NCBI RefSeq assembly: GCF_027257155.1
Contig: NZ_JAPWDU010000003.1
Span: 744,001 to 808,000 of the forward strand
Length of the DNA: 64,000 nt
Source: Cerasicoccus sp. TK19100
GTDB lineage: Bacteria; Verrucomicrobiota; Verrucomicrobiia; Opitutales; Cerasicoccaceae
Direction of reading: 5' to 3'
Positions 50,183 through 59,276 of this stretch are shown here, one piece after another (position 1 is the stretch's first letter; each line of letters opens with the position of its first letter). A model generated the notes under the pieces. That model searched no databases and had not been told where the DNA came from. It saw only the letters and a program-made list of their open reading frames with translations. The translations under genes and the position numbers were made by a program.

Positions 50183-53017
50183 ATGCCTGCTCGTTACACC
50201 ATAGGAATTGATCTCGGCACGTCGAATTGTGCCTTGGCCTACATTGATACCGAGGCACCGACGCCGCGGACGCAGCTGCTCGAAGCGCCGCAGTATGAGT
50301 CGCTGGGTAAGTGGCGTGAGGATGCCGTGTTGCCGTCGTTCTGTTATTTCTTAACGGACGATGAGGCGCGTGAGCTGCATGGCGAAGAGCAGGCGGCGGA
50401 TCAGATTTCGGACTGGTCGCGCTCGAGGGTCGTGGGGCTTTGGGCGCGGGAAATGGCGTCACTGGCGCCGGAGCGCGTCGCGTATTCCGCGAAGTCTTGG
50501 CTTTGCCATCGCGGGGTGGATCGCGAGAGCAAACTGCTGCCTTGGCAGTCGACCGTGTTGCCCGCTGAGCGCAAGCTGTCGCCGGTGGATGTATCGGCTG
50601 CCTACCTGAGCTACCTGCGCACCGTGTGGGATCAGCAGATGGCGGGCAAGGATAAGACGGCGCGCTTTGACCGGCAGGACATCGTGATCACGGTGCCGGC
50701 TTCGTTCGACAGTGATGCGCAGCGACTGACTCAGGAGGCGGCTGAGCGCGCGGGCTACCCGGCCTCGACGCGTTTGCTGGAAGAGCCACAGGCGGCGTTT
50801 TACGCCTGGCTGGAGCGTCATCCGGGTGCGGAAGAGCTGGCAGCAGCGTTCCCTAAGTTGGACGAGCGACCGGAGCTGGTGCTGGTGTGCGATATCGGCG
50901 GCGGAACGTCGGACTTTAGCTTGTTTGAAGTCACGGCGCCGGAGCAGGCAGGCGCGCTCCCCGCGATTCGACGGCTTGCCGTGAGTGAGCACATTTTGCT
51001 GGGGGGGGACAATCTGGACCTCGCACTAGCCAAGACGATGGAGGCACGGCTGACTGATGGCGGCGAACTTTCAACGAGCGCCTGGGCGCAACTGCTTTCG
51101 CAATGCCGCAGCTTGAAGGAACGGGTGCTGGCCGAGGCCTCCCCCGATCGCGATAAGAAGCTGCCGGTCTCGGTGACCGAAGGGGGATCTAGTTTGTTCG
51201 CCTCGGCGCGCAGTGCGGATATCACGCAAGGTGAGTTGCTGGACCTGTTGCTCGATGGCTTTTTCCCGGATTGCCCGGCGGACGCCAAGCCTACGCGCGA
51301 GCAGGGTGGTATTCGGGAGATGGGGCTGCCCTATGCACAAGACTCGGCGATCACGCGTCACTTGGCGGGCTTTTTGAACGGCCGGCGCGTCGATGCCTTG
51401 CTCTTTAATGGCGGCACGGTGGCGTCCTCGATTTTACGCGAGCGCCTTTGCTCGCAAGCGGCAAAGTGGCAGGATGAAGCGCAACCTAGCGTGCTGGCCA
51501 ACGACGAGCCCCACCTGGCCGTGGCCCGTGGCGCGGCGCACTACCGCTACTGCGAGCGCGAGGCGGCCGGGGTGACGATTTCCGGCGGCAGCGGCCATGC
51601 GATTTATTTGGAAATCGAAGGCGTGGCCCCCAAGAAACTGCGCGGTAAGAAAAAGAAGAAGCAAGCCGCCGCGATGCGGACCGGCGTTTGCATCCTGCCG
51701 CAAGGCGCGGAGATCGAATCGCCGCAGCGACTTGTTGAGCACGACATCCAACTGTTGGTTGACCGGCCGGTGCGCTTTCAGGCGTGGACTTCGCCTTCGC
51801 GGCCGGATGACGCGGTGGGCGAGGTTGTTGATTTGAACGACGACGCCTTTCACCGATTGCCTGCGTTGTCGACGCTGGCTCAGTTGCCGCCTACGGTGGA
51901 GAAGCCCGCTGACGGCAAGCTCGCGGTTCACCTGATTGCCGAACTGAACAACCTTGGTCTGCTGCAAGTGGTTTGCGAGAGCGTGCGCCGCATAGGGGAG
52001 CGCCAGCGTCGCTGGGCGCTGGAGTTCAATCTTCGAGAAAAGCTGACTGGCGACGGCGCGCCGCAGAAGTCAACTGGTGGCGAAGACACCGGCGTATCGA
52101 CCGAAGATCTGCAACGCGCACAGGCGATGGTAGTTGCTTGCTTTGGGATGCAAAGTAACTCTGCCGTGCAAAGTGAACCGGCGCGCTTACTTAAAAATTT
52201 AGAGGAAGCGCTGCGGCTGAAACGCAAGGAGTGGAACACTGCGCTGCTGCGAAAGCTATGGGAGCCCTTGGGCGAGGCGCTGACCAAGCGCGACATTTCG
52301 CTGGAGCACGAGCTGTCCTGGCTGATGGCGGCGGGCTTTGCGCTGCGGCCGGGCTACGGACACGCCTTTGATCAATACCGCATGCAGCGCCTGTGGTTTG
52401 TGCATGAGCTGGGGCTCGCGCACGACCGCGACAAGGCGATCCGCGAGCAGTTGTTTATCCTGTGGCGACGCACGGCAGGTGGGCTTGACCGCGAACAGCA
52501 GCTCACGCTTTACCGATACTGGCAGGAGAAAATTTACGAAGACACCAAACAGGGCTACGAACCGCTGCGCATGGCGGGTGCCCTGGAGCTGTTGCCCATT
52601 GAGGAACGCACCAAGCTTGCGCAGCATTGCCTGGCGCTGATCTCGGAGCGCGCGGAGAAATACTGTGATCACGCGATCTGGGCTCTGGGCCGTTTGCTCA
52701 GCCGCACGCCGCTTTATGGCGGCGAGGGCGCGATTCTGCCGGATGAATTAGTGGACGAGACATTTGGCCAATTGGAACCTTTGGCGTGGACCGGTTCGCT
52801 GGCTGGGCTGACCACCACCTTCGCGCAAGCCGCGCGCCGCCTCGATAGCCGGGACCACGATTTGCCGCCTGGGTTGCGTGAGCGTATTCTGACCAAGCTG
52901 CGCAGCTCGGGCGCGAGTGCGGAGCAAATCGAGCGCATTGAGACCTTTGTTCCCCTGGAGGAGAAAGATCGCCAGCAGCTCTTTGGCGAGTCACTGCCCG
53001 TTGGGCTACAGTGGTAG
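50183..53017 (+). CDS. Divergent Hsp70-family protein 2 with DUF3731 C-terminal domain
   Basis: 944 residues. The N-terminal ~600 residues repeat the Hsp70-like ATPase of protein 1: GIDLGTSNCALAY, AKSWLCHRGVD, LLEEPQAAFYAWLE, CDIGGGTSDFSLF, LLGGDNLDLALA. A lysine run KLRGKKKKKQ lies near 490. The C-terminal ~300 residues are helical and match the DUF3731 type (FGMQSNS, LWEPLGEALTKRDISLEHEL, YWQEKIYEDTKQGYEPLRMA). The two chaperones are paralogues from one ancestor. Last gene of the operon. Carries the in-frame palindromic stretch at 52141-52175. Confidence 0.9.
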   Translation: MPARYTIGIDLGTSNCALAYIDTEAPTPRTQLLEAPQYESLGKWREDAVLPSFCYFLTDDEARELHGEEQAADQISDWSRSRVVGLWAREMASLAPERVAYSAKSWLCHRGVDRESKLLPWQSTVLPAERKLSPVDVSAAYLSYLRTVWDQQMAGKDKTARFDRQDIVITVPASFDSDAQRLTQEAAERAGYPASTRLLEEPQAAFYAWLERHPGAEELAAAFPKLDERPELVLVCDIGGGTSDFSLFEVTAPEQAGALPAIRRLAVSEHILLGGDNLDLALAKTMEARLTDGGELSTSAWAQLLSQCRSLKERVLAEASPDRDKKLPVSVTEGGSSLFASARSADITQGELLDLLLDGFFPDCPADAKPTREQGGIREMGLPYAQDSAITRHLAGFLNGRRVDALLFNGGTVASSILRERLCSQAAKWQDEAQPSVLANDEPHLAVARGAAHYRYCEREAAGVTISGGSGHAIYLEIEGVAPKKLRGKKKKKQAAAMRTGVCILPQGAEIESPQRLVEHDIQLLVDRPVRFQAWTSPSRPDDAVGEVVDLNDDAFHRLPALSTLAQLPPTVEKPADGKLAVHLIAELNNLGLLQVVCESVRRIGERQRRWALEFNLREKLTGDGAPQKSTGGEDTGVSTEDLQRAQAMVVACFGMQSNSAVQSEPARLLKNLEEALRLKRKEWNTALLRKLWEPLGEALTKRDISLEHELSWLMAAGFALRPGYGHAFDQYRMQRLWFVHELGLAHDRDKAIREQLFILWRRTAGGLDREQQLTLYRYWQEKIYEDTKQGYEPLRMAGALELLPIEERTKLAQHCLALISERAEKYCDHAIWALGRLLSRTPLYGGEGAILPDELVDETFGQLEPLAWTGSLAGLTTTFAQAARRLDSRDHDLPPGLRERILTKLRSSGASAEQIERIETFVPLEEKDRQQLFGESLPVGLQW
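52141..52175. repeat. Compound short palindrome inside hsp70-like gene 2
   Basis: ctttgggatgcaaag, overlapping gcaaagtaactctgc, then gcaaagtgaa; in frame it reads FGMQSNSAVQSE. Related to 25751-25765 (gcaaagtaactttgc). Confidence 0.45.
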
Positions 53018-53060
53018 CATGGGGAGTGTCTGGGACTTTTAAAAAAAGACTGATACTCCC

Positions 53061-53423
53061 CTAGACCAAGTTTTTCGCGTAGCTGGCGATGGAGGCGATT
53101 TCGGCCAGGTCTACGTCGTCGATGGAGAACAAGGCCAGCAGTGCGATCATCGTTCCGGTGGCGAGAATCATGCCCGCCATAAACAGCCAGAACAGCAGCT
53201 GTTTATCGTAGATCAGGTGCATGAACCACAGGATGACGGCAAAGAATTTTACAATCGAAAGCACGACGAGAACCGTCATGACCAGCCATGAGGCCCAAGG
53301 CAGAAAGATGATCACGATCTCAATGCCGGTCAGCACCGCCAGCGCCATGGCGAGATTGAAGAAGGTGTGGTAGCGCGCGTTTTCGATGATCGCGGCTTCT
53401 TTCCAGGTGGTGGCTTGGGACAT
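53061..53423 (-). CDS. ctaF: Cytochrome c oxidase subunit IV (caa3 type)
   Basis: 120 residues with three membrane helices (NLAMALAVLTGIEIVIIFL, WLVMTVLVVLSIVKFFAVIL, LFWLFMAGMILATGTMIALL), the bacterial caa3/prokaryotic subunit IV pattern including KFFAVILWFMHL. Last gene of the oxidase operon ctaC-ctaD-ctaE-ctaF on the minus strand; stabilises the complex. Confidence 0.88.
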   Translation of the reverse strand: MSQATTWKEAAIIENARYHTFFNLAMALAVLTGIEIVIIFLPWASWLVMTVLVVLSIVKFFAVILWFMHLIYDKQLLFWLFMAGMILATGTMIALLALFSIDDVDLAEIASIASYAKNLV

Positions 53424-53491
53424 GGCTAGAAGATTAAAGTGAGCAAATTAAAAATTAAAGAGCGTGATAACTCGAAACTGGAAACTCGTAG

Positions 53492-54925
53492 CTATAATTC
53501 GATGTATTCGACGAGGTAAACGACGGTGAAAATGACGATCCAGACGATGTCGACGAAGTGCCAGTAAAGGCCGGCGATTTCGACGTCCATGGCGTTGCGT
53601 GCAGTCAGGCGGCCAGTGTAGCTGTAGATTAACATCGAGAACAGCCAGAGCACGCCGATGGCAACGTGGGTGCCGTGGGTGCCGGTCATCACGTAGAAAG
53701 TGGAGCCAAAGACGCTGTTCGACAGGCTGAGGCCGGGGACGACTTTCACCTGCTTGAACTCGTCGAGCTGGAAGCCGTAGTTGTTGTGTTTAAAGAAGTC
53801 TTTGGCGGCGGCCTTCATGCCTTCCATGCTGGTCGGTGCTGCGGCTAGGGTTGGCGCAGACTCATGGTGACCATGGGCTTCTTCAGCTTTGGCCTCATCC
53901 TGTTTCTCTTCGCTCTGGGCAACGTCTTCGGAGCCGGACTCGCCCGCATTCTCTTGGGCGTCTTCCTCGGCAGAAGCATTCTCCTGCTGGCCATTTTCGG
54001 CGACTTTTTCTTCTGCGGACTGTTTTGATCCTTCTGAGGACTCCTTTGATTCTTCCGCGGACTCTTCGTTGGCTGCGGTTGCTTCGTCCTTGGATTCGTC
54101 GGATGCGGTTTCGGTGTTTGCCGCTTCCTTGGAGTCGTCTTTGCCTTCCTCGGATTTCGCCTCTTCCTTCTTGGCGTCTTTCTTGGCAGGAAGTTCGGGC
54201 AGCTTGGACAAGATGGTGGTCTTGGAGCTGTCCGGTGAGAGCGGGTTGAAAAGATAGGTGCCGTCAATGATCATCGGGTCCCCGCTGTCCTTGGGGACTT
54301 CGAGCTGATAATTGAAGGGGACTGCGCTGCCGTTGATATCGGCGTTTTCAGCGGGCTCGAAGGAGAGCAGCTTGAGCGCGAGGTGCTCGTGGGCGAAGTT
54401 TTCCTTGGCGTGTCCGGCGTCGGCGACGTCGTGGAACAGGCCCTTGTTCTGCTCGTTGCCGAACAGCACCTGCCCGTCGTTGGCTTTAGCGGTCCATTGA
54501 TACCAGCCCTGGCCGTGGTAGAAATGCTGGAACTCATACACTTGGCCGCCGAGGAAGATCAGACCGAAGACGATCACGCCGAAGGTGTAGCGGCGGAAAC
54601 TCTCGATCGCGCCCTTGTGCATGGCCGAGACCGCGAGCGCCATGAGGAACGAGCTCATCAGCAGGATAAACGTCGAGAAGGAGGTCAGCTCGATGTCGAA
54701 GGTGCCGGTGATGTCCACGGCACCCTCCTGCGGGTGGCCAAACTTATAGAGCTTGCGGTAAATCAGGTGCGTGGAAATCAGCGTGCCGAAGAACATGCAG
54801 TCCGACGCGAGGAAGAGCCACATGATGAGCTTCTTGTTCTCGATGCCGGTATTGGTGTGAGCGTCGGCGTGGATTTCTTCCAGCAGCTTGTCGTCGAGGG
54901 GCGGATTGGCGGGTTGAGAGGCCAT
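53492..54925 (-). CDS. ctaE: Cytochrome c oxidase subunit III with large acidic insertion
   Basis: 477 residues against about 200 for the five-helix bacterial subunit III. Normal parts: KLIMWLFLASDCMFFGTLIS, helices to about residue 137 (GQVYEFQHFYHGQGW), and TFYVMTGTHGTHVAIGVLWL to the end. Between them is an insertion of roughly 255 residues (about 142-400), whose middle (247-352) is almost only Glu, Lys, Ala, Ser, Asp, Asn and Gln, ending in a His-rich HGHH. The frame is clean, so it is not an assembly break. Third gene of the oxidase operon. Confidence 0.9.
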   Translation of the reverse strand: MASQPANPPLDDKLLEEIHADAHTNTGIENKKLIMWLFLASDCMFFGTLISTHLIYRKLYKFGHPQEGAVDITGTFDIELTSFSTFILLMSSFLMALAVSAMHKGAIESFRRYTFGVIVFGLIFLGGQVYEFQHFYHGQGWYQWTAKANDGQVLFGNEQNKGLFHDVADAGHAKENFAHEHLALKLLSFEPAENADINGSAVPFNYQLEVPKDSGDPMIIDGTYLFNPLSPDSSKTTILSKLPELPAKKDAKKEEAKSEEGKDDSKEAANTETASDESKDEATAANEESAEESKESSEGSKQSAEEKVAENGQQENASAEEDAQENAGESGSEDVAQSEEKQDEAKAEEAHGHHESAPTLAAAPTSMEGMKAAAKDFFKHNNYGFQLDEFKQVKVVPGLSLSNSVFGSTFYVMTGTHGTHVAIGVLWLFSMLIYSYTGRLTARNAMDVEIAGLYWHFVDIVWIVIFTVVYLVEYIEL

Positions 54926-54950
54926 CAGTCAGGTAAAGAGAGGTGTGAAA

Positions 54951-56987
54951 TTAATGAGCGGCGTGGGCGACGGGGGCGTCCTTGGGATTGCCCGACTTGT
55001 TTTCGTCGTGCGGTGGCTCGAGGTGATAACCGCCGGGGCCTTCGAGTGCCCAGAGGTAAACGCCGAGGAATACCATGCCGAGACCGGCGATGACGCTATA
55101 GCCGGCAAACGGTACGCCGCCGCCAAACATCGCCATGGATATGCCGAACCAGCTGAAGCCGATGCCGCAGAGCAAGGGCCACCAGGATTGGCTGGGCATG
55201 TGGATGCCGTGGCCGTCGCCGGGCATGTATTCCATTTTCTTGTCGCCGTGCTTGTGGACCCAGTAGCAGTCGCGGGCCTGGACAATCGGCGTTGCGGCAA
55301 AATTGTAGGCGGGTACCGGGGTGGGGGTCGACCACTCCAGCGTGCGGCCGTCCCAAGGGTCAGCCGGGGACTTCGGGCCCTTAACGGCGGTCCAGGCCAG
55401 GTTGACGAAGCAGAGGAAAACGCCGATGCCGAGGATGAACGCGCCGATGGTGGCAACGAGGTTCCACAGGTCCCAGCCCATGTCACCCAGGTAGGTGTGG
55501 GTGCGGCGGGGCATACCGGTGAGGCCCAGGTAGTGCATCGGGAAGAAGGTGATGTTGAAGCCGGCGATGACGAGCACGGCAGTCAGATAACCGAGCTTTT
55601 GGTTGGGCATGCGGCCGAAGATTTTCGGCACCCAGAAGTAGAGGCCGGCCAGCAGGCCGAGGAGCACGCCGCCGAGGAGCACGTAGTGGAAGTGCGCGAC
55701 GACGAAGTAGCTGTCTTGCTGCTGCGCATCGGCGGGGGCGGAGGAGTGCATGATGCCGGTGAAGCCACCCATCATGAACATCCAGATGAAGCCCAGCGCA
55801 AACACCATCGGCACGGTGAACTTGATGCGGCCGCCCCAGAGCGAGCCCATCCAGTTAAAAATCTTCACGCCGGTCGGGACCGCGATAGCCATCGTCAGCA
55901 AAGAGAAGGCGGCGGTGGCGATCTTACCCAGGCCAGTGGTAAACATGTGGTGCGACCAAACGGCGAAGCCGAGGAAGCCAATCACCGCGCCCGAGAACAC
56001 AATAATCGGGTAGCCGAAGAGCGGCTTGCGCGAGAAGGTGGGCAGGATTTCCGATACGATGCCCATGGCCGGAAGCACGAGGATGTAAACCTCCGGGTGG
56101 CCAAAGACCCAGAACAAGTGCTGCCAGAGGATCGGTTGGCCGCCGTTTTCGATGCGGAAGAAATTCGTGTTAAAGAGGCGGTCGAACATCAGCTCGGCCA
56201 GCGCAATGGTGATGGCCGGGAACGCGAAGATGATCAGGAAGCTCGTGATGAGGGTCATCCAGGTGAAGACCGGCAGGCGCATCATGGTCATGCCCGGCGC
56301 GCGCATATTGAGAATCGTCACGATGAAGTTAAATGACGCCGCGAGCGAGGCGACACCGAGGATTTGCAGGCCGACGATCCAGAAATCCGTGCCGATGCCG
56401 GTGTAGTCACGGCCGGTCAGCGGGGCGTAGCCAAACCAGCCGCCTGCGGGCGCAATTTGCGACAGGTCCTGGTTCTTGCCCATGATGGTCAGCGTGTCGC
56501 CGAGCCAGCCCACGGTGTGCGCAAACTGGAAGAACCAGCTGACGTTCAGCACCAGGGCACCGGCGATAAAGGTCCACAGTGAAAAGGTGTTGAGCCGGGG
56601 GAAGGCGACGTCTCGCGCGCCAATTTGCAGGGGAACGAGGAAATTAAAGAACGCGGCCGAGAGCGGCATGACGCCGAGGAAGATCATCGTCGTGCCGTGC
56701 ATCGTGAAGAGCTGGTTGTAGAGCTCGGCCGTGATCAGATGATTCTCCGAGGTGGCCAGCTGCGCGCGAATGAGCAGCGCTTCAATCCCGCCCACGAGGA
56801 AGAAGAACATCGCCGCCGCGCCATACATGATGCCGATCTTTTTGTGGTCGACGGTGGTCAGCCAATCAATGATGCCACTGTGGCGATCAGGGCGGGTGAG
56901 GCCAAGGTGGGATTTCTCCGGCGCGAGTTGCGTCTTATCCGCAACGGCGTGGTGGTGATGGGGGTCTGCGACGTGGGTGGCGCTCAT
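54951..56987 (-). CDS. ctaD: Cytochrome c oxidase subunit I (A1-type haem-copper oxidase)
   Basis: 678 residues: catalytic subunit carrying haem a and the haem a3-CuB centre. Visible: FTMHGTTMIFL with a haem a His, FWVFGHPEVYILVLPAMGI with a CuB His, the GHPEV glutamate of A1 oxidases and the His-Tyr pair, SHHMFTTGLG with the other CuB ligands, and AHFHYVLLGG with haem ligands. The extended C-terminus (about 565-678) adds two helices, as in caa3-type subunits. His-rich N-terminal tail. Confidence 0.96.
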   Translation of the reverse strand: MSATHVADPHHHHAVADKTQLAPEKSHLGLTRPDRHSGIIDWLTTVDHKKIGIMYGAAAMFFFLVGGIEALLIRAQLATSENHLITAELYNQLFTMHGTTMIFLGVMPLSAAFFNFLVPLQIGARDVAFPRLNTFSLWTFIAGALVLNVSWFFQFAHTVGWLGDTLTIMGKNQDLSQIAPAGGWFGYAPLTGRDYTGIGTDFWIVGLQILGVASLAASFNFIVTILNMRAPGMTMMRLPVFTWMTLITSFLIIFAFPAITIALAELMFDRLFNTNFFRIENGGQPILWQHLFWVFGHPEVYILVLPAMGIVSEILPTFSRKPLFGYPIIVFSGAVIGFLGFAVWSHHMFTTGLGKIATAAFSLLTMAIAVPTGVKIFNWMGSLWGGRIKFTVPMVFALGFIWMFMMGGFTGIMHSSAPADAQQQDSYFVVAHFHYVLLGGVLLGLLAGLYFWVPKIFGRMPNQKLGYLTAVLVIAGFNITFFPMHYLGLTGMPRRTHTYLGDMGWDLWNLVATIGAFILGIGVFLCFVNLAWTAVKGPKSPADPWDGRTLEWSTPTPVPAYNFAATPIVQARDCYWVHKHGDKKMEYMPGDGHGIHMPSQSWWPLLCGIGFSWFGISMAMFGGGVPFAGYSVIAGLGMVFLGVYLWALEGPGGYHLEPPHDENKSGNPKDAPVAHAAH

Positions 56988-57009
56988 GATAAAATGGGTC
57001 GTTTAAAAA

Positions 57010-58503
57010 TTACTTCAAGGTCTGCAGGTAGGCGGTGATCTTCCGGAACTGGTCTTCGGTCAACCAGCCACTGACCTCAGCCAGCTTGTCCATCATCTCG
57101 GGATTTTCTTCGATTTTCTCGACGATGTGGCGCAGGACCAGTTGGTCGCTGACTACCGCGGTGATGGCGGCGTCGGGGTCTTCCTTCAGCAGTGCCAGCT
57201 GCTCCTTGGAAACGCCAGCGGTGGTTAGATTCTTATCGGTCAGGCCGACTTTGCTCATCGCGCCGTAGGTCAGGCCGGAGTATTTGTAATCGATCAGGCC
57301 GGCGTCCATGCGCTCATACATGAGGTTGCCCGGCTTGTAGAAGTGAGACTTGGAAATCCACTCAAAGATATTCTCCTGCTGCTTGGCCGCATCAATACCG
57401 CCATTTTCGGTGTAGTGGTTGAGAATACCGGCGGCGACGGACTTGCGTTCGCCGAGCTTGGTGAGGTTTGGTGCACTGGGGCCGGCGGCGGGGGAGCCAT
57501 CAATGGCGTGGCAGACGATGCACTTGCCTTCGCCGAAGAAGAGCTGCGCGCCTTGCGTGATGTCATCCTTTTGCTGGTCACCGGTTAAGAGGGACTGCGG
57601 GTCCTTGGCGTTTTGCGCGGACCAGGCCATCCAGTGATCCTGGTTGGTGGGCTCGGGCTTGTCGGCGGTGGGCTGCATTTGGAAGCCAGCGGGAGCAGGA
57701 GCGCCGTCCTTGTAGCTGGCGATCCATTCGTTAAATTTCTGGTCGCTAACGACTTCCGCGCGGAAAAGCATGTAGGCGTGGGCTTCGCCACAGTACTCGG
57801 CGCATTGGCCAAAGTAGTAGCCTTCCTCTTCGGCCATGAGCCACATCCAGTTCTTGCGGCCGGGGACGATGTCCACCTTACCGCCGAGCTTGGGCAGCCA
57901 GAAGGAGTGGATGACGTCGTAGCCCCGCAGGTTGAACTTCACCACCTTGTCCTTGGGCATGACGAATTCGTTGGCCGTGGTGATGCCGAGCTGCGGGTAT
58001 TCAAAAGCGAACCACCATTGCCAGCCGTAAACGTTGATCTCCAGCACTTCGTCTTTGTTTTCGGGGGAGATCAGGCCGCGCTCCATGTAGGCACCGAGCT
58101 TGGAGCCCTCGTAGTAGGGCTGGTCCTCGGGCAGATCGTGGGTAAACCAGATCGCGCGCAGGGTCGGGATGGCGATGATGACGAGCAGGAAAATGGAAGC
58201 GCCGATCAGGCCGATTTCGATCAGCGGGTTGCCGTGGCCCTGGGAGGGCATGGGCTTGGCGTCGTCACCCGGCTTTTCGCGGAAGCGCCACACGACCCAC
58301 ACCAGTGCGCCGCCGACGAGGACAAAGATGCCGGTGCAGACGTAAACCGTCAGCAGGAACAGGTCGAGCTGCGTCTGGGCCACGGGGCCCTTGGGGTCCA
58401 GGCTGGATTGCGGCGTGGTAATGCTGCAGCCAGCAAGCCATAGGCTGAGCAATAGCAGCCCAGCGCCCAAAATCAGACGAGAAAGTCGGGGGTAAAGTGT
58501 CAT
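57010..58503 (-). CDS. ctaC: Cytochrome c oxidase subunit II fused to cytochrome c (caa3 type)
   Basis: 497 residues from MTLYPRLSRLILG (frame open to 58524). Lipoprotein signal (LAGCS, Cys26), two membrane helices, CuA domain with ligands His199, Cys234, Glu236, Cys238, His242 and Met245 (CAEYCGEAHAYM), then a class I cytochrome c domain with CIVCH (328-332) and the likely axial Met in PGNLM. The fused haem accepts electrons from soluble carriers. First gene of the oxidase operon; an azurin-like gene is divergent. Confidence 0.95.
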   Translation of the reverse strand: MTLYPRLSRLILGAGLLLLSLWLAGCSITTPQSSLDPKGPVAQTQLDLFLLTVYVCTGIFVLVGGALVWVVWRFREKPGDDAKPMPSQGHGNPLIEIGLIGASIFLLVIIAIPTLRAIWFTHDLPEDQPYYEGSKLGAYMERGLISPENKDEVLEINVYGWQWWFAFEYPQLGITTANEFVMPKDKVVKFNLRGYDVIHSFWLPKLGGKVDIVPGRKNWMWLMAEEEGYYFGQCAEYCGEAHAYMLFRAEVVSDQKFNEWIASYKDGAPAPAGFQMQPTADKPEPTNQDHWMAWSAQNAKDPQSLLTGDQQKDDITQGAQLFFGEGKCIVCHAIDGSPAAGPSAPNLTKLGERKSVAAGILNHYTENGGIDAAKQQENIFEWISKSHFYKPGNLMYERMDAGLIDYKYSGLTYGAMSKVGLTDKNLTTAGVSKEQLALLKEDPDAAITAVVSDQLVLRHIVEKIEENPEMMDKLAEVSGWLTEDQFRKITAYLQTLK

Positions 58504-58664
58504 GTGATTCAGTACTGAAGTCAAAGCGAGCAGGTGCGTCGGGAAGCGACAGGGCTAAGGTGCCGTTTCTTATAACGCTGAATACTTTGTTTAATGTGCT
58601 TAGCGGGCGCTTAAATTCAAGCGGAATATTGCATCGCGGGGATTTACCGCTTTTACTGCTCGAA
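58504..58664. promoter_or_regulatory. Divergent promoter region, oxidase operon / azurin
   Basis: 161 bp between the divergent starts of ctaC and the azurin-like gene; it must hold both promoters. No clear operator or sigma box could be fixed by eye. Confidence 0.4.
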
Positions 58665-59186
58665 ATGCGTATCTGTATCAGTTTCTGCACGTTGGCTGTT
58701 TTAGCCGCGTTTACTGCCTGTGGTCCCCAGCCGCCCAAGCCGGAGGCCAAGCCCGCCACGGCCAAGGTGTCCAACGCCGCTGGCAAGGCCGAGACGAAGT
58801 TTGTCATCGAGGCCAACGACCGTATGCGCTTCAGCGAATCCCTGATTGAAGTGCCTGCCGGAAAGAAGATCACCATCGTCTTTAATAACGTTGGCCACAT
58901 GCCCAAGGAGCAAATGGGGCACAACCTCGTCATCCTCAAGGACGACAAGGATGCGCAAAAGTTCGCCATGGAGGCCACCTACAGCAAAGACAACGGCTAC
59001 ATCCCCAAGGAGATGGAAGACTGGATCGTCGCCCACACGGAGCTGCTGGGGCCCGGCCAGTCGGAGACACTCGTCTTCAACGCGCCCAAAAAACCCGGTG
59101 AATACCCGTTTATCTGCACCTTCCCCGCCCACTACGCCATCGGGATGAAGGGCATCATGCGCGTCGTCGTCGAGGTGGATCAGTAG
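58665..59186 (+). CDS. Azurin/plastocyanin-like copper lipoprotein
   Basis: 173 residues from MRICISFCTLAVLAAFTACG, a lipoprotein-type signal (Cys19); the 56-codon upstream extension is ignored. Azurin fold with type 1 copper ligands His86 (MGHNLVI), Cys151, His156 and Met161 (CTFPAHYAIGM) and the azurin-like helical insertion with YIPKEMEDWIVAHT. Likely periplasmic electron donor for the divergent caa3 oxidase (inference). Confidence 0.9.
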   Translation: MRICISFCTLAVLAAFTACGPQPPKPEAKPATAKVSNAAGKAETKFVIEANDRMRFSESLIEVPAGKKITIVFNNVGHMPKEQMGHNLVILKDDKDAQKFAMEATYSKDNGYIPKEMEDWIVAHTELLGPGQSETLVFNAPKKPGEYPFICTFPAHYAIGMKGIMRVVVEVDQ

Positions 59187-59276
59187 GCCGTTCGCCTATT
59201 GCTCTGTCGGCTGACCGGTGGGAGTCGAACGTTTTTCGATGTTGCGCGCGTGCCGCAAACACCTTGGATTTAAGGC

